DNA of 64,000 nt, from positions 4,774,001 to 4,838,000 of the forward strand of contig CAKKNE010000005.1 in the NCBI GenBank assembly GCA_918797485.1. Direction: 5' to 3'. Under the pieces are notes generated by a model. The model worked only from the letters and a program-made list of their open reading frames with translations, had not been told where the DNA came from and ran no database searches. This stretch comes from Pelagomonas calceolata. Its lineage: Eukaryota > Sar > Pelagophyceae > Pelagomonadales > Pelagomonadaceae. The number at the start of each line of letters is the position of its first letter. Positions within the stretch are counted from its first letter, which is position 1. Made by a program: the position numbers and the translations under genes. Below, piece after piece: positions 35,458-45,309 of this stretch.

Positions 35458-36558
35458 ATGCTAGCCGCCTTCGGCCGCAGCCTGAGCATGGACCGCGGCG
35501 AGGAGGAGCAGGAGACGAACAATTTGTTACACTTCGACGACGACGAACAGAAGGAGTCGACGACGCTGACCGAAGCCGCGGCGGTGGCGCTGAAAGACGC
35601 TAAAGTAAGGGAGATGCTCGCGGCCTTCCGGAACGAGGGTCCTCAAGCGCTGCAGCGCTACGTCGACGACCCGGCGTGCTCCGATGCGCTGGACGTCCTG
35701 CGAGGGCAGTCGACGGGAATGGTGGTGCCGCGGCCAGGCGAGCCCGTGGTCGAGGGCTCCATCGTCGAGCCGGCGGCCGCGGTCGATGATCCGCGGACGC
35801 GCATCGCCGCCGAGGGGCTCCAGAAGCCGCAGGTCCGCGAGATGCTCGAGGCCTTCCGCCGCGAGGGCCCCGCGGCGCTGCAGCGCTTCGCGGGCGATCC
35901 CGACTGCGCAAGCGTCGTCGCGCGCCTGCGGGGCGTAGCGCCGCCGCCGCCTCCCAAAAAGACGCCGCCCGCCACGCGGCGACCGCGCATATTGCTAGGC
36001 GCGACGGGCTCCGTCGCCACGGTCAAGGTGCCCAAGCTCGCTGTCCAGCTCAAGGCGTTCGCGGACGTGCGCGTCGTCGCGACGGAGCGGGGCAGGTTCT
36101 TCCTCGGGAAGGCCCGGACCTACGACGGCGCCGCGTACGGCGCCTTCGAGCAAGCGCAGATCGAGATATTGAGCGACGACGACGAGTGGGCGCGCTGGAA
36201 CCAGGTCGGCGACCCGGTGCTTCACGTCGACCTCCGCGAGTGGGCCGACCTGTTATTGATCGCGCCGCTCGGCGCGAACACGCTCGCCAAGCTCGCCAAC
36301 GGGCTCTGCGACGACCTATTGAGCTGCACAGCGCGCGCGTGGGACCTCGACAAGCCCGTGGTCGTGGCGCCGGCGATGAACACGGCCATGTGGAGCCACC
36401 CGATGACGGCGCACCACCTGGCCGCGCTGCGCGGCGTCTATGGGGCGGCCGTCGTCGCGCCGGTGTCCAAGGCCCTGGCCTGCGGCGACGTAGGCATTGG
36501 CGCGCTCGCGGACGTCTACGACGTCGCCGCGGCGGCGCGCGCGGCGCTGGGGTTATAA
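35458..36558 (+). CDS. Phosphopantothenoylcysteine decarboxylase (HAL3-like flavoprotein) with N-terminal repeats
   Basis: A 366-residue protein; the ATG at 35458 is the first in frame. The C-terminal domain (about 180-366) is a PPC decarboxylase. It has flavin-binding GATGSVAT, catalytic His in VLHVDLREWADLLLIAP, ANTLAKLANGLCDD, the PAMNTAMW signature and ALACGDVG (catalytic Cys loop). It makes 4'-phosphopantetheine in coenzyme A synthesis using FMN. The N-terminal half carries two copies of an approximately 33-residue helical repeat (VREMLAAFRNEGPQALQRY and VREMLEAFRREGPAALQRF). These are similar in style to STI1/Hop chaperone-binding repeats and are not part of known PPC decarboxylases. 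Its coding region overlaps the 3' end of the convergent hydrolase by 43 bases. Confidence 0.88.
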   Translation: MLAAFGRSLSMDRGEEEQETNNLLHFDDDEQKESTTLTEAAAVALKDAKVREMLAAFRNEGPQALQRYVDDPACSDALDVLRGQSTGMVVPRPGEPVVEGSIVEPAAAVDDPRTRIAAEGLQKPQVREMLEAFRREGPAALQRFAGDPDCASVVARLRGVAPPPPPKKTPPATRRPRILLGATGSVATVKVPKLAVQLKAFADVRVVATERGRFFLGKARTYDGAAYGAFEQAQIEILSDDDEWARWNQVGDPVLHVDLREWADLLLIAPLGANTLAKLANGLCDDLLSCTARAWDLDKPVVVAPAMNTAMWSHPMTAHHLAALRGVYGAAVVAPVSKALACGDVGIGALADVYDVAAAARAALGL

Positions 36559-37421
36559 GTTTCCTGATTGTTACACCTCTCTAACCAGTCCAGCGCGACC
36601 GCGCACGCCTCGTCGCCGCCCCGGCCGCCGGTGAGGTCGTGGCCGCCCTTCTTGACGACCCGCAGCGCCTCGGGCGGCAGGTGCGCCGCTGCGAGGAACT
36701 CCTTGACACATGACAACGGGACGACGTGGTCCTGCGCGCCGTGGACGACGAGGAACCGGTCGAGGCCGCGCTTCGAAGCTTTCGCGTCGGCGAGGGCGTC
36801 TCGCGTCGCGTCGAGGAGCTCCTTCGCCGTGACGAGCGGCCAATGGCCCCGGAAGTTCCGCGTCGAGTCGGCGGGCAGCGCGTAGCCGTCGGGCTCCTCG
36901 ACCGGCGTCGCGCCAAGCGATGCTTCTGGCATGAAAAAGCTGGCTACGCGCAGCGCGCCGACGACCAGAGCCGGCGGCACGGCCCTCGGGTCCACACCGA
37001 CCGCCGCGCCGAACAAGACGGTGCCCACGTAGCCTTCCAGGGAGCTGAGGCGCTGGGCGGCATACAGCACGACGTTGGCGCCCATCGAAGCCCCGCTCAG
37101 GGCCCACGCGCCCTCTCCAAGTCTCGACCTGACGAACGCTTCGAACAGTTGTACGCAGCGATCCATTGAAACGACGGCGCGCGCACCGCTGCTCAGGCCG
37201 TGGCCTTCGTGCTCCAAACAGACGACGCGCCAGCCCCTCGCGACCGCGCGCTGCACGAGGCGTTGCGTGTTCGTCGTCTCGTTGCTCTCGCAGACGCCAT
37301 GCGAGTGGTAGAGCGTTCCTTTGACGGACCCGTCAGGCTCCCAGACCTCGTAGTGCAGGTCTGCGCCGTCGCACTCAAAGCGTAATGACGCGTTCGGTTC
37401 GAGTATTTGCAGCCGGCTCAT
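36516..37421 (-). CDS. Alpha/beta hydrolase, monoacylglycerol-lipase-like
   Basis: A 301-residue protein from the ATG at 37421. Hydrolase_4/lysophospholipase family. It has oxyanion-loop HSHGVCES (about 39-46), nucleophile elbow LSGASMGANV (Ser about 111), acid in VVHGAQDHVVP and catalytic His in KKGGHDLTGG. The cap region (about 140-200) contains a hydrophobic stretch. It likely hydrolyses acyl esters such as monoacylglycerol or lysolipid. The reading frame runs 43 bases into the end of the PPC decarboxylase gene on the other strand. The last 15 residues (Ala-rich) are outside the usual domain, so the true end is slightly uncertain. Confidence 0.85.
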   Translation of the reverse strand: MSRLQILEPNASLRFECDGADLHYEVWEPDGSVKGTLYHSHGVCESNETTNTQRLVQRAVARGWRVVCLEHEGHGLSSGARAVVSMDRCVQLFEAFVRSRLGEGAWALSGASMGANVVLYAAQRLSSLEGYVGTVLFGAAVGVDPRAVPPALVVGALRVASFFMPEASLGATPVEEPDGYALPADSTRNFRGHWPLVTAKELLDATRDALADAKASKRGLDRFLVVHGAQDHVVPLSCVKEFLAAAHLPPEALRVVKKGGHDLTGGRGGDEACAVALDWLERCNNQETYNPSAARAAAATS

Positions 37422-37583
37422 GCTTGTGCAGCCGGCAGCGCTGCAGCATGTACCACTGCAGCCAAATGAATGCAGCTCAGCTCGCCAGCTGGCTCAAGAT
37501 TGTGCAAACGAAGCCCAAGGAGGCCAGCAACGCCACGGCTAAGCACCAGAACCTATTTTTTTTTGCAGACACACATTAGGCAG

Positions 37584-37592
37584 AAAACCCGT
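37584..37592 (-). promoter_or_regulatory. Motif C copy (minus strand, short)
   Basis: AAAACCCGT, 162 bases upstream of the hydrolase start (37421, minus strand). The divergent gap 37422-37904 also holds motif B near the channel gene and a T-run at 37555-37563; no motif A. Confidence 0.35.
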
Positions 37593-37733
37593 GCACAAGC
37601 ACAACCCATGCCGGTCTTACTACTATGGAGGCAAACGCCGGCTCCCGCCGACGCCTACGCCTCCATCTTGGACGCGTGTCAACGTCGGGCAGGGATTCTA
37701 GTGGGGGCAGGCGCGAGGGAGCGCTAAGCGGAG

Positions 37734-37872
37734 GGGCAGCCTTGAAAGCACCTACTCGCGAGGGAGCATGGCTTCGCGGCGCATCTCGAGGCCACCGCGC
37801 GCCTAACTCGCCGAGGGCAAGCGTTCGCCGAGGGCGCATCGCTCTCCCGGCGCGCCGGGCAAGAGGGCAGCC
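37734..37872 (+). promoter_or_regulatory. Motif B pair (GGGCAGCC)
   Basis: GGGCAGCC at 37734-37741 (within GCTAAGCGGAGGGGCAGCC) and 37865-37872, upstream of the K+ channel ATG at 37905. Confidence 0.4.
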
Positions 37873-37904
37873 CCGCCCAGGTCGGTCGCCCGGCGGGGGC
37901 GACC

Positions 37905-39434
37905 ATGGCGCCGGCCGGGAACCTCATCGCCGCCCGCAGCGGCCGGGGCCTCTTCCGCACGGGCAGCTCGGCGCGCGGCCTCCCGACGTCGCCCCTCGCG
38001 CGGTCGGGCAGCCTGCCGCACCTGAGCTGGGCCTTCAAAAAGGGGCAGTCCAAGGTCCACCCCGACGACGAGGCGAAGGACGGGGACGACGACGTCGGGC
38101 TGCTGCGCATGCACCTCGGGAGTTCGCTGAACGTGCGACTGGAAAAGTGGCACGAGCGGACCGAGCGGCACAAGCGGAAGACCGTCGAGGGCTGGATCCT
38201 GCGCCAGCAGGGTTTGTTGACCATGCTGTTCACCTTTTTTGTGTTTACGCCGGCCTGGGCCATCGTCTTTAACAAGATCGAGGGCTGGGCGGCCTGGGAC
38301 GCGTACATTTATGTGTTCACGGTCATCACGACGATCGGGTATGGGAACTTCTCTCCAGCAAAACCGGCGGGCATGTACGCGACGATCTTCATGGGCCTCA
38401 CGGGAATTCCATTGATGTGCTACGCGCTCGCCTGGATCGGCACGGCGTCGCAGCGCTGCTCGCACCTCATCCTTAAAAAAATCAGAAAAAGCCTGGGCTT
38501 CAAGGCCAAGCCCTCGAAGATGCAGGAGATCTACTTTTCGGTGTTTCTCTTCATGGCGCACTTCGCGCACTGCGTCATTGTCTTCTGCGTCATGGAGGCC
38601 TGGACGATCACGACGTCGTGCTACTACACGTTCGTGACGCTGTCGACGATCGGGCTGGGCGACGAGATCGCCCTCTACTACAAGCCCGGCGGCCGGCCGG
38701 CGAAGTGGCGCTGCTTAACCGGAGACGCCGTAGCACCCTACGCCGACGCCGATTTTTATTGGCAGCGGTCGGGCGTGCGGCCCGAGCTGCGGCGGCGGCG
38801 ATTGGAGAAATTCGGCTGGTACCACTTCTGGTACGTGCTCGCGGTATTTTGCGGCTTGGCCGTCGTCTCGCAATTGTTCACGCTCATCGTACAGTGGATT
38901 CATTGTATTGACGACTCCTTCGACCGGGAATTTAGCCACATGGCCGGAAAGGTAAGGCAATTAGCCAAGCACGGCCGCGCGGCCTCGAAGAACATCGCGA
39001 AGCACGTGCCGCACATGCGGTGCCGGCACCGCGACCGGAGCCGCGACGACCACCGGCACGAGAAGATGATGGAAAAATCCAAAATGGTCGAGCCGGCCTC
39101 GGACCTGCTCGTGCTGTTGAGAATAAGGAGACAGCTCCTCGCGGCGGCCTACGTCGCCGGCGGCGACGACTGGTACCACGTCCTCAAGAAGATCGACGCG
39201 AACGGCGACGGCAAAATCACGCGCGACGAGCTCGCCACGTGGATCCGGTCCGTGCTGCCGGCGGCCCAGGCCGCGGACAAGTACATCACCGCGCTCTTCG
39301 ACCTCGCCGACCACGACCAGAGCGGCGACCTCTCCGTCGAGGAGCTCGCCTGGCTCTTGGATTCCGTTCAGGACCACCACCACCACGACCACCATGCGCC
39401 GCACGCTGCGGCGCCAGCACCAAATTCACCTTAA
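37905..39434 (+). CDS. Two-pore-domain potassium channel with C-terminal EF hands (plant TPK-like)
   Basis: A 509-residue protein from the ATG at 37905 (accATGgcg). It has two pore loops with selectivity filters TTIGYGN (142-148) and STIGLGD (247-253), each flanked by membrane helices (about 102-122, 155-180, 208-232, 303-332). Two EF-hand loops follow: DANGDGKITRDE (431-442) and DHDQSGDLSVEE (469-480). The tail is His-rich. Two filters plus EF hands is the architecture of Ca-regulated vacuolar TPK channels of plants. The GYG/GLG pair indicates K+ selectivity. The first extracellular loop after pore 2 is longer than usual (about 255-300). Confidence 0.92.
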   Translation: MAPAGNLIAARSGRGLFRTGSSARGLPTSPLARSGSLPHLSWAFKKGQSKVHPDDEAKDGDDDVGLLRMHLGSSLNVRLEKWHERTERHKRKTVEGWILRQQGLLTMLFTFFVFTPAWAIVFNKIEGWAAWDAYIYVFTVITTIGYGNFSPAKPAGMYATIFMGLTGIPLMCYALAWIGTASQRCSHLILKKIRKSLGFKAKPSKMQEIYFSVFLFMAHFAHCVIVFCVMEAWTITTSCYYTFVTLSTIGLGDEIALYYKPGGRPAKWRCLTGDAVAPYADADFYWQRSGVRPELRRRRLEKFGWYHFWYVLAVFCGLAVVSQLFTLIVQWIHCIDDSFDREFSHMAGKVRQLAKHGRAASKNIAKHVPHMRCRHRDRSRDDHRHEKMMEKSKMVEPASDLLVLLRIRRQLLAAAYVAGGDDWYHVLKKIDANGDGKITRDELATWIRSVLPAAQAADKYITALFDLADHDQSGDLSVEELAWLLDSVQDHHHHDHHAPHAAAPAPNSP

Positions 39435-39497
39435 GTATTATTTCAATACCCTGTGGGCGGGGTACGTGGTACGGCGCTCCCGGAGAGCTCCCTCGTC

Positions 39498-39509
39498 AAA
39501 ACGGGTTTT
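39498..39509 (+). promoter_or_regulatory. Motif C copy
   Basis: AAAACGGGTTTT followed by TCGCG, 168 bases upstream of the start at 39678. Confidence 0.5.
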
Positions 39510-39677
39510 TCGCGCTCGCTTGCAAGCGGTCAAACCGCGACGTTCACGTTCCAGCGGTACGCGTTCTTCGCCTTTGGTCGCCACGCGTTCGAAGCGAGCG
39601 CTGTCTAAGCACAGATTCTGCACAGACAAAAAGTGTGACCACCCTCAACTTTGCCCAGCGACGCGCGTTGTCCGAGG

Positions 39678-40034
39678 ATGGGTTTCACGCGCGAACAGTA
39701 CCTGCAAAGCGCGCAGAAGGCACTCATGTTCTTCGCCATCAACGTCGCGCTGATCACGTATCACAAATTGAACAAGTCCCCGGCCGACGGCGACGCGGCC
39801 GCGTTCGAAGCGGCGGAGCCGAAGAGCCTCGGGGAGCAGGTCGGTTCGTTCTTCGCCGCCGTCAAGGCGTTCCTGGCCGGCTCGCCCGAGATCGGAGGCT
39901 TCCTCGCGGGTATCGTCGTTCTGGTGTTATACAAAACGCTCCTGCTCGAAAAGCCGGCGCCCGCCGCCGCGGACGGCCCGGCCGCGCCGGCGCCGGCGCC
40001 GAAGCCTCGGGGGAACCCGAAGAAGAACAAGTGA
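39678..40034 (+). CDS. Small two-helix membrane protein, unknown
   Basis: A 118-residue protein from the ATG at 39678 (gaggATGggt). A first hydrophobic helix (ALMFFAINVALITYH, about 14-28) and a second (FLAGIVVLVLYKTLL, about 73-87) flank an acidic/Ala-rich loop. The C-terminus is Pro/Ala-rich then basic (PRGNPKKNK), resembling a cytosolic ER-retention-type lysine tail. The family is not recognised. Confidence 0.55.
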   Translation: MGFTREQYLQSAQKALMFFAINVALITYHKLNKSPADGDAAAFEAAEPKSLGEQVGSFFAAVKAFLAGSPEIGGFLAGIVVLVLYKTLLLEKPAPAAADGPAAPAPAPKPRGNPKKNK

Positions 40035-40166
40035 GCTTGTTGTGCCGCGCGGACGTCGGTCAAGCAGAGGGGGGGAGACTAATCTCGGTTCAAATGGGAT
40101 TTTTCCGCCTGTACGGACTCGCTTGGCGCAATGTGTAGGTGCTCCGTGTTTGCTCCGCGCACTCAG

Positions 40167-40188
40167 GCTAGCGGCGTGAGACACTAGC
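40167..40188 (+). promoter_or_regulatory. Motif A copy
   Basis: GCTAGCGGCG then TGAGACACTAGC followed by AAGCCAAGCAAGCC. It is 237 bases upstream of the ChlH start. Nothing else is seen in 40035-40425. Confidence 0.65.
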
Positions 40189-40425
40189 AAGCCAAGCAAG
40201 CCGTAGGTTGCCTTTTGAGCGCCTTCAGGGCTCGTGCTCGGCTCTAAAGCCGGAGTCAGACGCATTCAGGCATCTGTCACATCAGATACTCGAGGTCTTC
40301 GCGCTTGCCAGAGCGCGTTGCGGCTCGTGCCGCGAGTAAGCTCTCACTGGATCTGCACTTTCTACAGCGCAGACGCGGCGGCACGATTCCTGCGAACAGT
40401 AGTGGTCGCTCAGCGCTGAGCAAAC

Positions 40426-43400
40426 ATGCGCATCAAACTACTGCTTGTCTTCAGCAGCCTCGCCTGGAGCCTGGTGCCGCCCGCGACCACGCGGACCCGA
40501 CGACGACTCCAAGCCGCGCCGACGGAGCGAGAGATCGTCCTCATCAGCGGCTTCGAGAGCTTCAATTGCGCGTTGTACGAGAAGTGCGCCCAGTCCGTCG
40601 CAGCAGACGTCAAGGTCTCTGTGTTTTCTGATCGAGATGTTCAAAGCCGCAAGGAGGACGTAGCGGCAGCCCTCGCCAGAGCCGACGCGTTCGTCGGGTC
40701 GTTGCTCTTCGATTATGACGACGTCGAGTGGCTCGTACCGCGGGTACAAAATGTCAAGGGCCCGCGGCTGGTTTTTGAGTGCGCAACCGAGCTGATGGAG
40801 TTTAATCGGGTGGGCGGGTTCGAAATGAAGGGCGGCGGCGGCCCGCCGCCCGCCGTTAAGGCGCTCTTGTCGAAATTCGGCAGCGGCCGCGAGGAGGACA
40901 AGCTCCAGGGCTACCTCAAGATGCTGAAGATCGGCCCGCAACTCCTCAAGTTCATCCCGAACGACACGGCCCAGGACCTCCGGAGCTGGCTTGAGCTTTA
41001 CCGCTTCTGGAACGAGGGCGGGCAAGAGAATGTCGAATCCATGCTGCGCGTGCTCTTCGAGCGCCACGTCGCGCCGGTCCCGCGATTCGAGGCCGCGCCG
41101 ACGGTCGTCGAGACGCCGGGAATCGGCTGCCTGCACCCGCTGGCGCCGGGCCGCTACTTTTTGTCACCGCGCGAATATCTCGACTGGCGCCTGTCGGCGG
41201 ACGCCGCGGCGGCCGCGACCGCGGCTGGTGCAGAGCTCGCCCCTGCCGAGGCGCCGCGCGTCGCGGTGCTGCTCTTCCGCAAGCACGTGATCACGAAGCA
41301 GCCGTACGTCTGGGAACTCATCAGTCAGATGGAAGCGGAAGGACTGCTGCCGGTCCCGATCTTCATCAACGGCGTCGAAGCGCATACCATTGTGCGCGAC
41401 GTCCTAACGTCTGTCAAGGAGGAGGCCGGCACGCGAGAAACCTCGTATCGCCCCCAGGACGCGGCTTCAGTCGACGCCATCGTGAATACGATCGGATTTC
41501 CTTTAGTTGGCGGGCCCGCGGGGAGTATGGAGGCCGGGCGCGGCGTCGCGGAAGGGTTGCTGGGTAGCATGGACGTACCTTATTACGTCGCGGCGCCATT
41601 GCTACTGCAAGACATGGCCTCGTGGCGGCAGTCTGGCGTCACGGGGCTCCAGTCCGTGGTCCTGTACGCTTTACCCGAGCTCGACGGCGCCGTCGACGCA
41701 GTGGTGCTGGGCGCTCTGGAGGGCGACGACATCGTACTGGAGCCGGAGCGCGTCGTGAAGCTCTGCTCGCGCGTCGCTCGCCGCGTTCAGCTACGGAACA
41801 CGCCCGCACGCGACCGCAAGGTGGGCCTCGTGCTCTACGGCTTCCCGCCAAACGTTGGAGCCGTCGGCACCGCGGCTTTGCTGAATGTGCCGCGGTCGCT
41901 GGACGCCATCCTGCACACCCTTCAAAACGCGGGCTACGACGCGCCGACGGGACTCTCGGGCGAAGCGCTCGTCGCGGGCGTCGCATGGCTTTGCCGGCCC
42001 GACGTGATCAACGGCGGCGCGGCGCGCATGATTACCTCGCTCGAAGCCGCGGCGCGCCGGGCGCAAGCTGGAGACCCGAACGTGGCCGAGGCGCTGCGGG
42101 AATTCATCGACGAGGCAGACACGTTTCGCGGCGACGTGACTGTGATCGCGGACGCCCGGAGCGGAGACGACATCGGCGACACGTTGACGACGAAAGAGAT
42201 GCGCGCACGCCTAGACGCCTGCTGGGGCGCCAAGGACCGCGAGCCTGCGCTAGGTTGCTCGGCAGACGGCACTTATGTCGTCAGCGGTTTGCAGGTGGGC
42301 AACGTCTTCGTGGGGTGCCAGCCTCTATTAGGTGTCGAGGGCGATCCTATGCGGCTCCTCTTTGAACGGGACCTCACGCCGCACCCGCAGTACGTATCTT
42401 TCTACGACCGCCTCGACAAGCGCTGCGATGCGGTCGTGCATGTAGGCATGCATGGCACCGTCGAGTGGCTGCCCGGGCAAGCCCTCGGTAACGACAAGGA
42501 ATCCTGGTCCGACGTGCTCCTGGGCGGGCTGCCGAACCTGTACCTGTACGCCGCGAACAACCCGAGCGAATCCATCCTGGCGAAGCGCCGCGGCTACGCC
42601 ACTCTTGTCTCGTACCTCAGTCCGCCCTACGCGCGGGCTGGAACCTACGGCGTCCTTGCGGAGCTGAAAGAGCTGCTCGTCGACGCGGATGCCGACGACG
42701 ACGCGTTTCTGGCCGAGGTCGACGAACTTGTCGCGAAGGCGGCTCTGGAGAAGGAGGTGCCGACGCGGGGCGCCGACGGTCAAGCGTGGGTCGCGGCCGT
42801 CCGCGCGCGCGTCACCGAGGTGGAGAATCGACTGTTCTCGTCGGGTCTGCGCGCCTTCGGCGAGGCGCCGGACGCGGACGGTACGGCCGCCTTCCTCGAG
42901 GCGTACTTCGACGGCGTCGAGGACGCGCCGTCATCTGAAGCGCTCGCTGCAGTTGTACGCGGCGGCGGCGAATCAGAGGAGGAGGGCGTCCTTGATGCGC
43001 TGCGGGGCTTGTTCTTCGAGCAACCCGAGGACGACTCGACGCTTGGGGAGGCCCAAAAGCTCAAGCTCGCTTTGAGTCAGTCGACTGAGGAACTTTCCTC
43101 GCTCGTCACGGGCCTGGACGGCGGCTACGTCGCGCCGAAGCCCGGCGGCGACGTCCTGCGAGATGGTTTGGGAGTGCTGCCAACGGGCCGCAATACGTAC
43201 GCCTTGGATCCGTACCGCATGCCAAGTAAGAGCGCTTTCCGGCGCGGCGCGCTCGCGGCCGAACGCGTCCTCGACCAGCATCGCGCCGCGAACGGCGGGG
43301 CCTATCCCGAGACGGTTGCAGTGACTATGTGGGGCCTCGACGCCATCAAGACGAAGGGCGAGTCCGTGGCCATGGCCCTGGCTTTGGTCGGGGCAAAGGT

Positions 43401-44530
43401 CGTGGCCGAGGGCACGGGCCGCGTCGCGCGCTTCGAGTTAATTCCGCTCGAGGAGCTGGGGCGGCCGCGCGTCGATGTATTGGCATCACTGTCGGGAATC
43501 TTTCGCGACACCTTCGAGAACGTCGTTTTGTTGTTGGACGATCTCTTCGAGCGTTGTGCTGCCGCGGCCGACGAGCCTGTTGAGATGAATTATGTACGAA
43601 AGCACGCGCTCGATCTCGAAGCTCAAGGCGCCGAGCGGCCTGCGGCCCGACTCTTTTCGAATCCAGCGGGGGATTACGGATCTATGGTCAACGAGCGCGT
43701 CGGCAGCGGCGACCTGTGTCGAAATTAAATTTTAGGCGCCCCACGCCATCGACGCGCACCTGCGTCTGCACGCTGACCTGACTCACTGGTTGGTTTCCGC
43801 ACAGGCGGCGAGTGGGACGAGAGCTCGGCGCTCGGCGATACCTGGGCGTCGCGGAACGCGTTCTCGTATGGACGCAGCGACAAGGGCTCGAACCGCGCCG
43901 ACGTGCTCCAGTCTCTCCTCGCTACAACGGAGCGCGTCGTCCAAGAGATTGACTCGGTCGAATGTACGCGAGCTGTGTCTTGCGCGTGATCGACGCGTCC
44001 GTGTCTCACTGATTTCTCCCCGCGCAGACGGCCTCACGGACATACAAGAATACTACGCCAACACCGGCGCTCTGAAGGTGGCCGCTGAGAACGCGAGTGG
44101 TAACAAATGTTCGGTGTCAATCGTGGAGGCGTTCCGGGACGACGCCGACGGGCCGCAACCGAAGGACCTGGACGACGTTCTTCGGTTGGAGTATCGCTCG
44201 AAGCTACTGAACCCGCGGTGGGCGGAGGCGATGCTGGAGCAGGGCTCGGGCGGCGCCTACGAGGTGTCGAGTCGCTTCACGGCGATGGTCGGCTGGGGCG
44301 CCGTGAATGGTGTCGACGACTTCGTGTGGGACGGCGCCTCCGAGAAATACGCGCTCGACGACGCCGTGTCGGAACAGCTCCGCCGCTCGAACCCCGAGGC
44401 CTACCGGAACGTGCTGGCGCGCCTGTTAGAGGCGGCCGGCCGGGGCATGTGGAACGCCGATGAGGACGTCCTACGACGGCTGCGCGAGAAATATGCCGAC
44501 GCCGACGATTCTGTGGAGGGCGTTGCGTGA
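40426..44530 (+). CDS. chlH: Magnesium chelatase H subunit, three exons
   Basis: Exons 40426-43705, 43805-43963 and 44028-44530 give 1313 residues, the normal ChlH size. It is the porphyrin-binding catalytic subunit of Mg-chelatase, which inserts Mg into protoporphyrin IX at the first committed step of chlorophyll synthesis in the plastid. The N-terminus MRIKLLLVFSSLAWSLVPPATTR is a signal-plus-transit sequence. The cobN/Mg-chelatase core spans about 160-1290, with YVWELISQMEAEGLLPVPIFINGVE, HVGMHGTVEWLPGQALG and NPAGDYGSMVNERVG. Intron 2 (43964-44027) is GT-AG (GTACGC...GCGCAG). Intron 1 is best explained as GC-AG (43706-43804), because it restores the family sequence ERVGSGEWDESSALGDTW. A GT site 12 bases later also keeps frame. 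The 7-base GCGGCGA stands at both ends of intron 1. Confidence 0.93.
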
Positions 44531-45309
44531 GACTGCCTCGAGCCTCGGAGCCGCTATTTTCGGTTGTAACATGTGTTGACTAGTTAGCGAAGGCATGGTC
44601 TTACACGAGGCAGGTTCAGGGCTTCCAGGGACGGGGGGGTTTGCCAGGTTAGACGCGCGTTCGCCAGGCAGCGGCTTGGGAGTGTGGTCGCCGGGGAAAC
44701 CTCGGAAAGGCTCGACCCTAGTGCGAGCTATCTCCCGTCCTGAGCCACATGTGCGACGTCAGCGGCGTCAAATCTAGCATCGTCAAGAACGAAGGAGAGG
44801 GAACGAGAACCGCGACTCCGCCATCTCTGCAAAGAATGCAACGGCGTCGTGGGGCCGCCGACCTAGGGTACGGCAGCAGATGTACAGTTTGCAGCAAGCC
44901 GTCGTCCGGATGAGGGCAACGAGCGCAGCTACGAGTACGGGCGTCTCCCGGCGGCACCGCCGCGCCGGGCTCTTGGTTTCCACCACGTCGGCGTTCTCAA
45001 CGCCGACCGGGTCTTAGGTGCGACGCCGCCGGCCTCTCGAGAGAGACCGAGGGCGTCGCGGGGTGCGACGCCGCCGCGCCTCCGCGGCCGCATTTTTCAG
45101 GCTGTGAGCCAGTGAGTCACTGTGAGCGCAAAAAAGCGAAGGTTTCGCATGGCTATTGGTGCGTTTCACGAAGGGATGTTGACAATGTGGCGGTCTCACC
45201 TTATAGTTTTATCTCAAGCTTTTCTCGTCTCGGGCACGCGCTGTTTATCCTCTCTGTGAAAGCAGCTTTTTTGGCTGAATTGAGGGGCGAGGCGAGCTAC
45301 AACAAAAAC
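44531..45309. other. Convergent intergenic region without recognisable gene
   Basis: The region lies between the stops of chlH and the MidA-like gene. It holds a partial repeat: GGTGCGACGCCGCCG at 45017-45031 and 45062-45076. A minus-frame-free stretch around 44808-44870 encodes a CKEC-like snippet (RHLCKECNG) reminiscent of degenerate Cys-repeat fragments in algal genomes, but no gene can be built. A long 3' untranslated region for one of the neighbours is possible. Confidence 0.45.

Noticed and set aside
44808-44870. CKEC-type Cys fragment
   Set aside because: Only one short unit can be read; chance or a relic, not enough for a gene.
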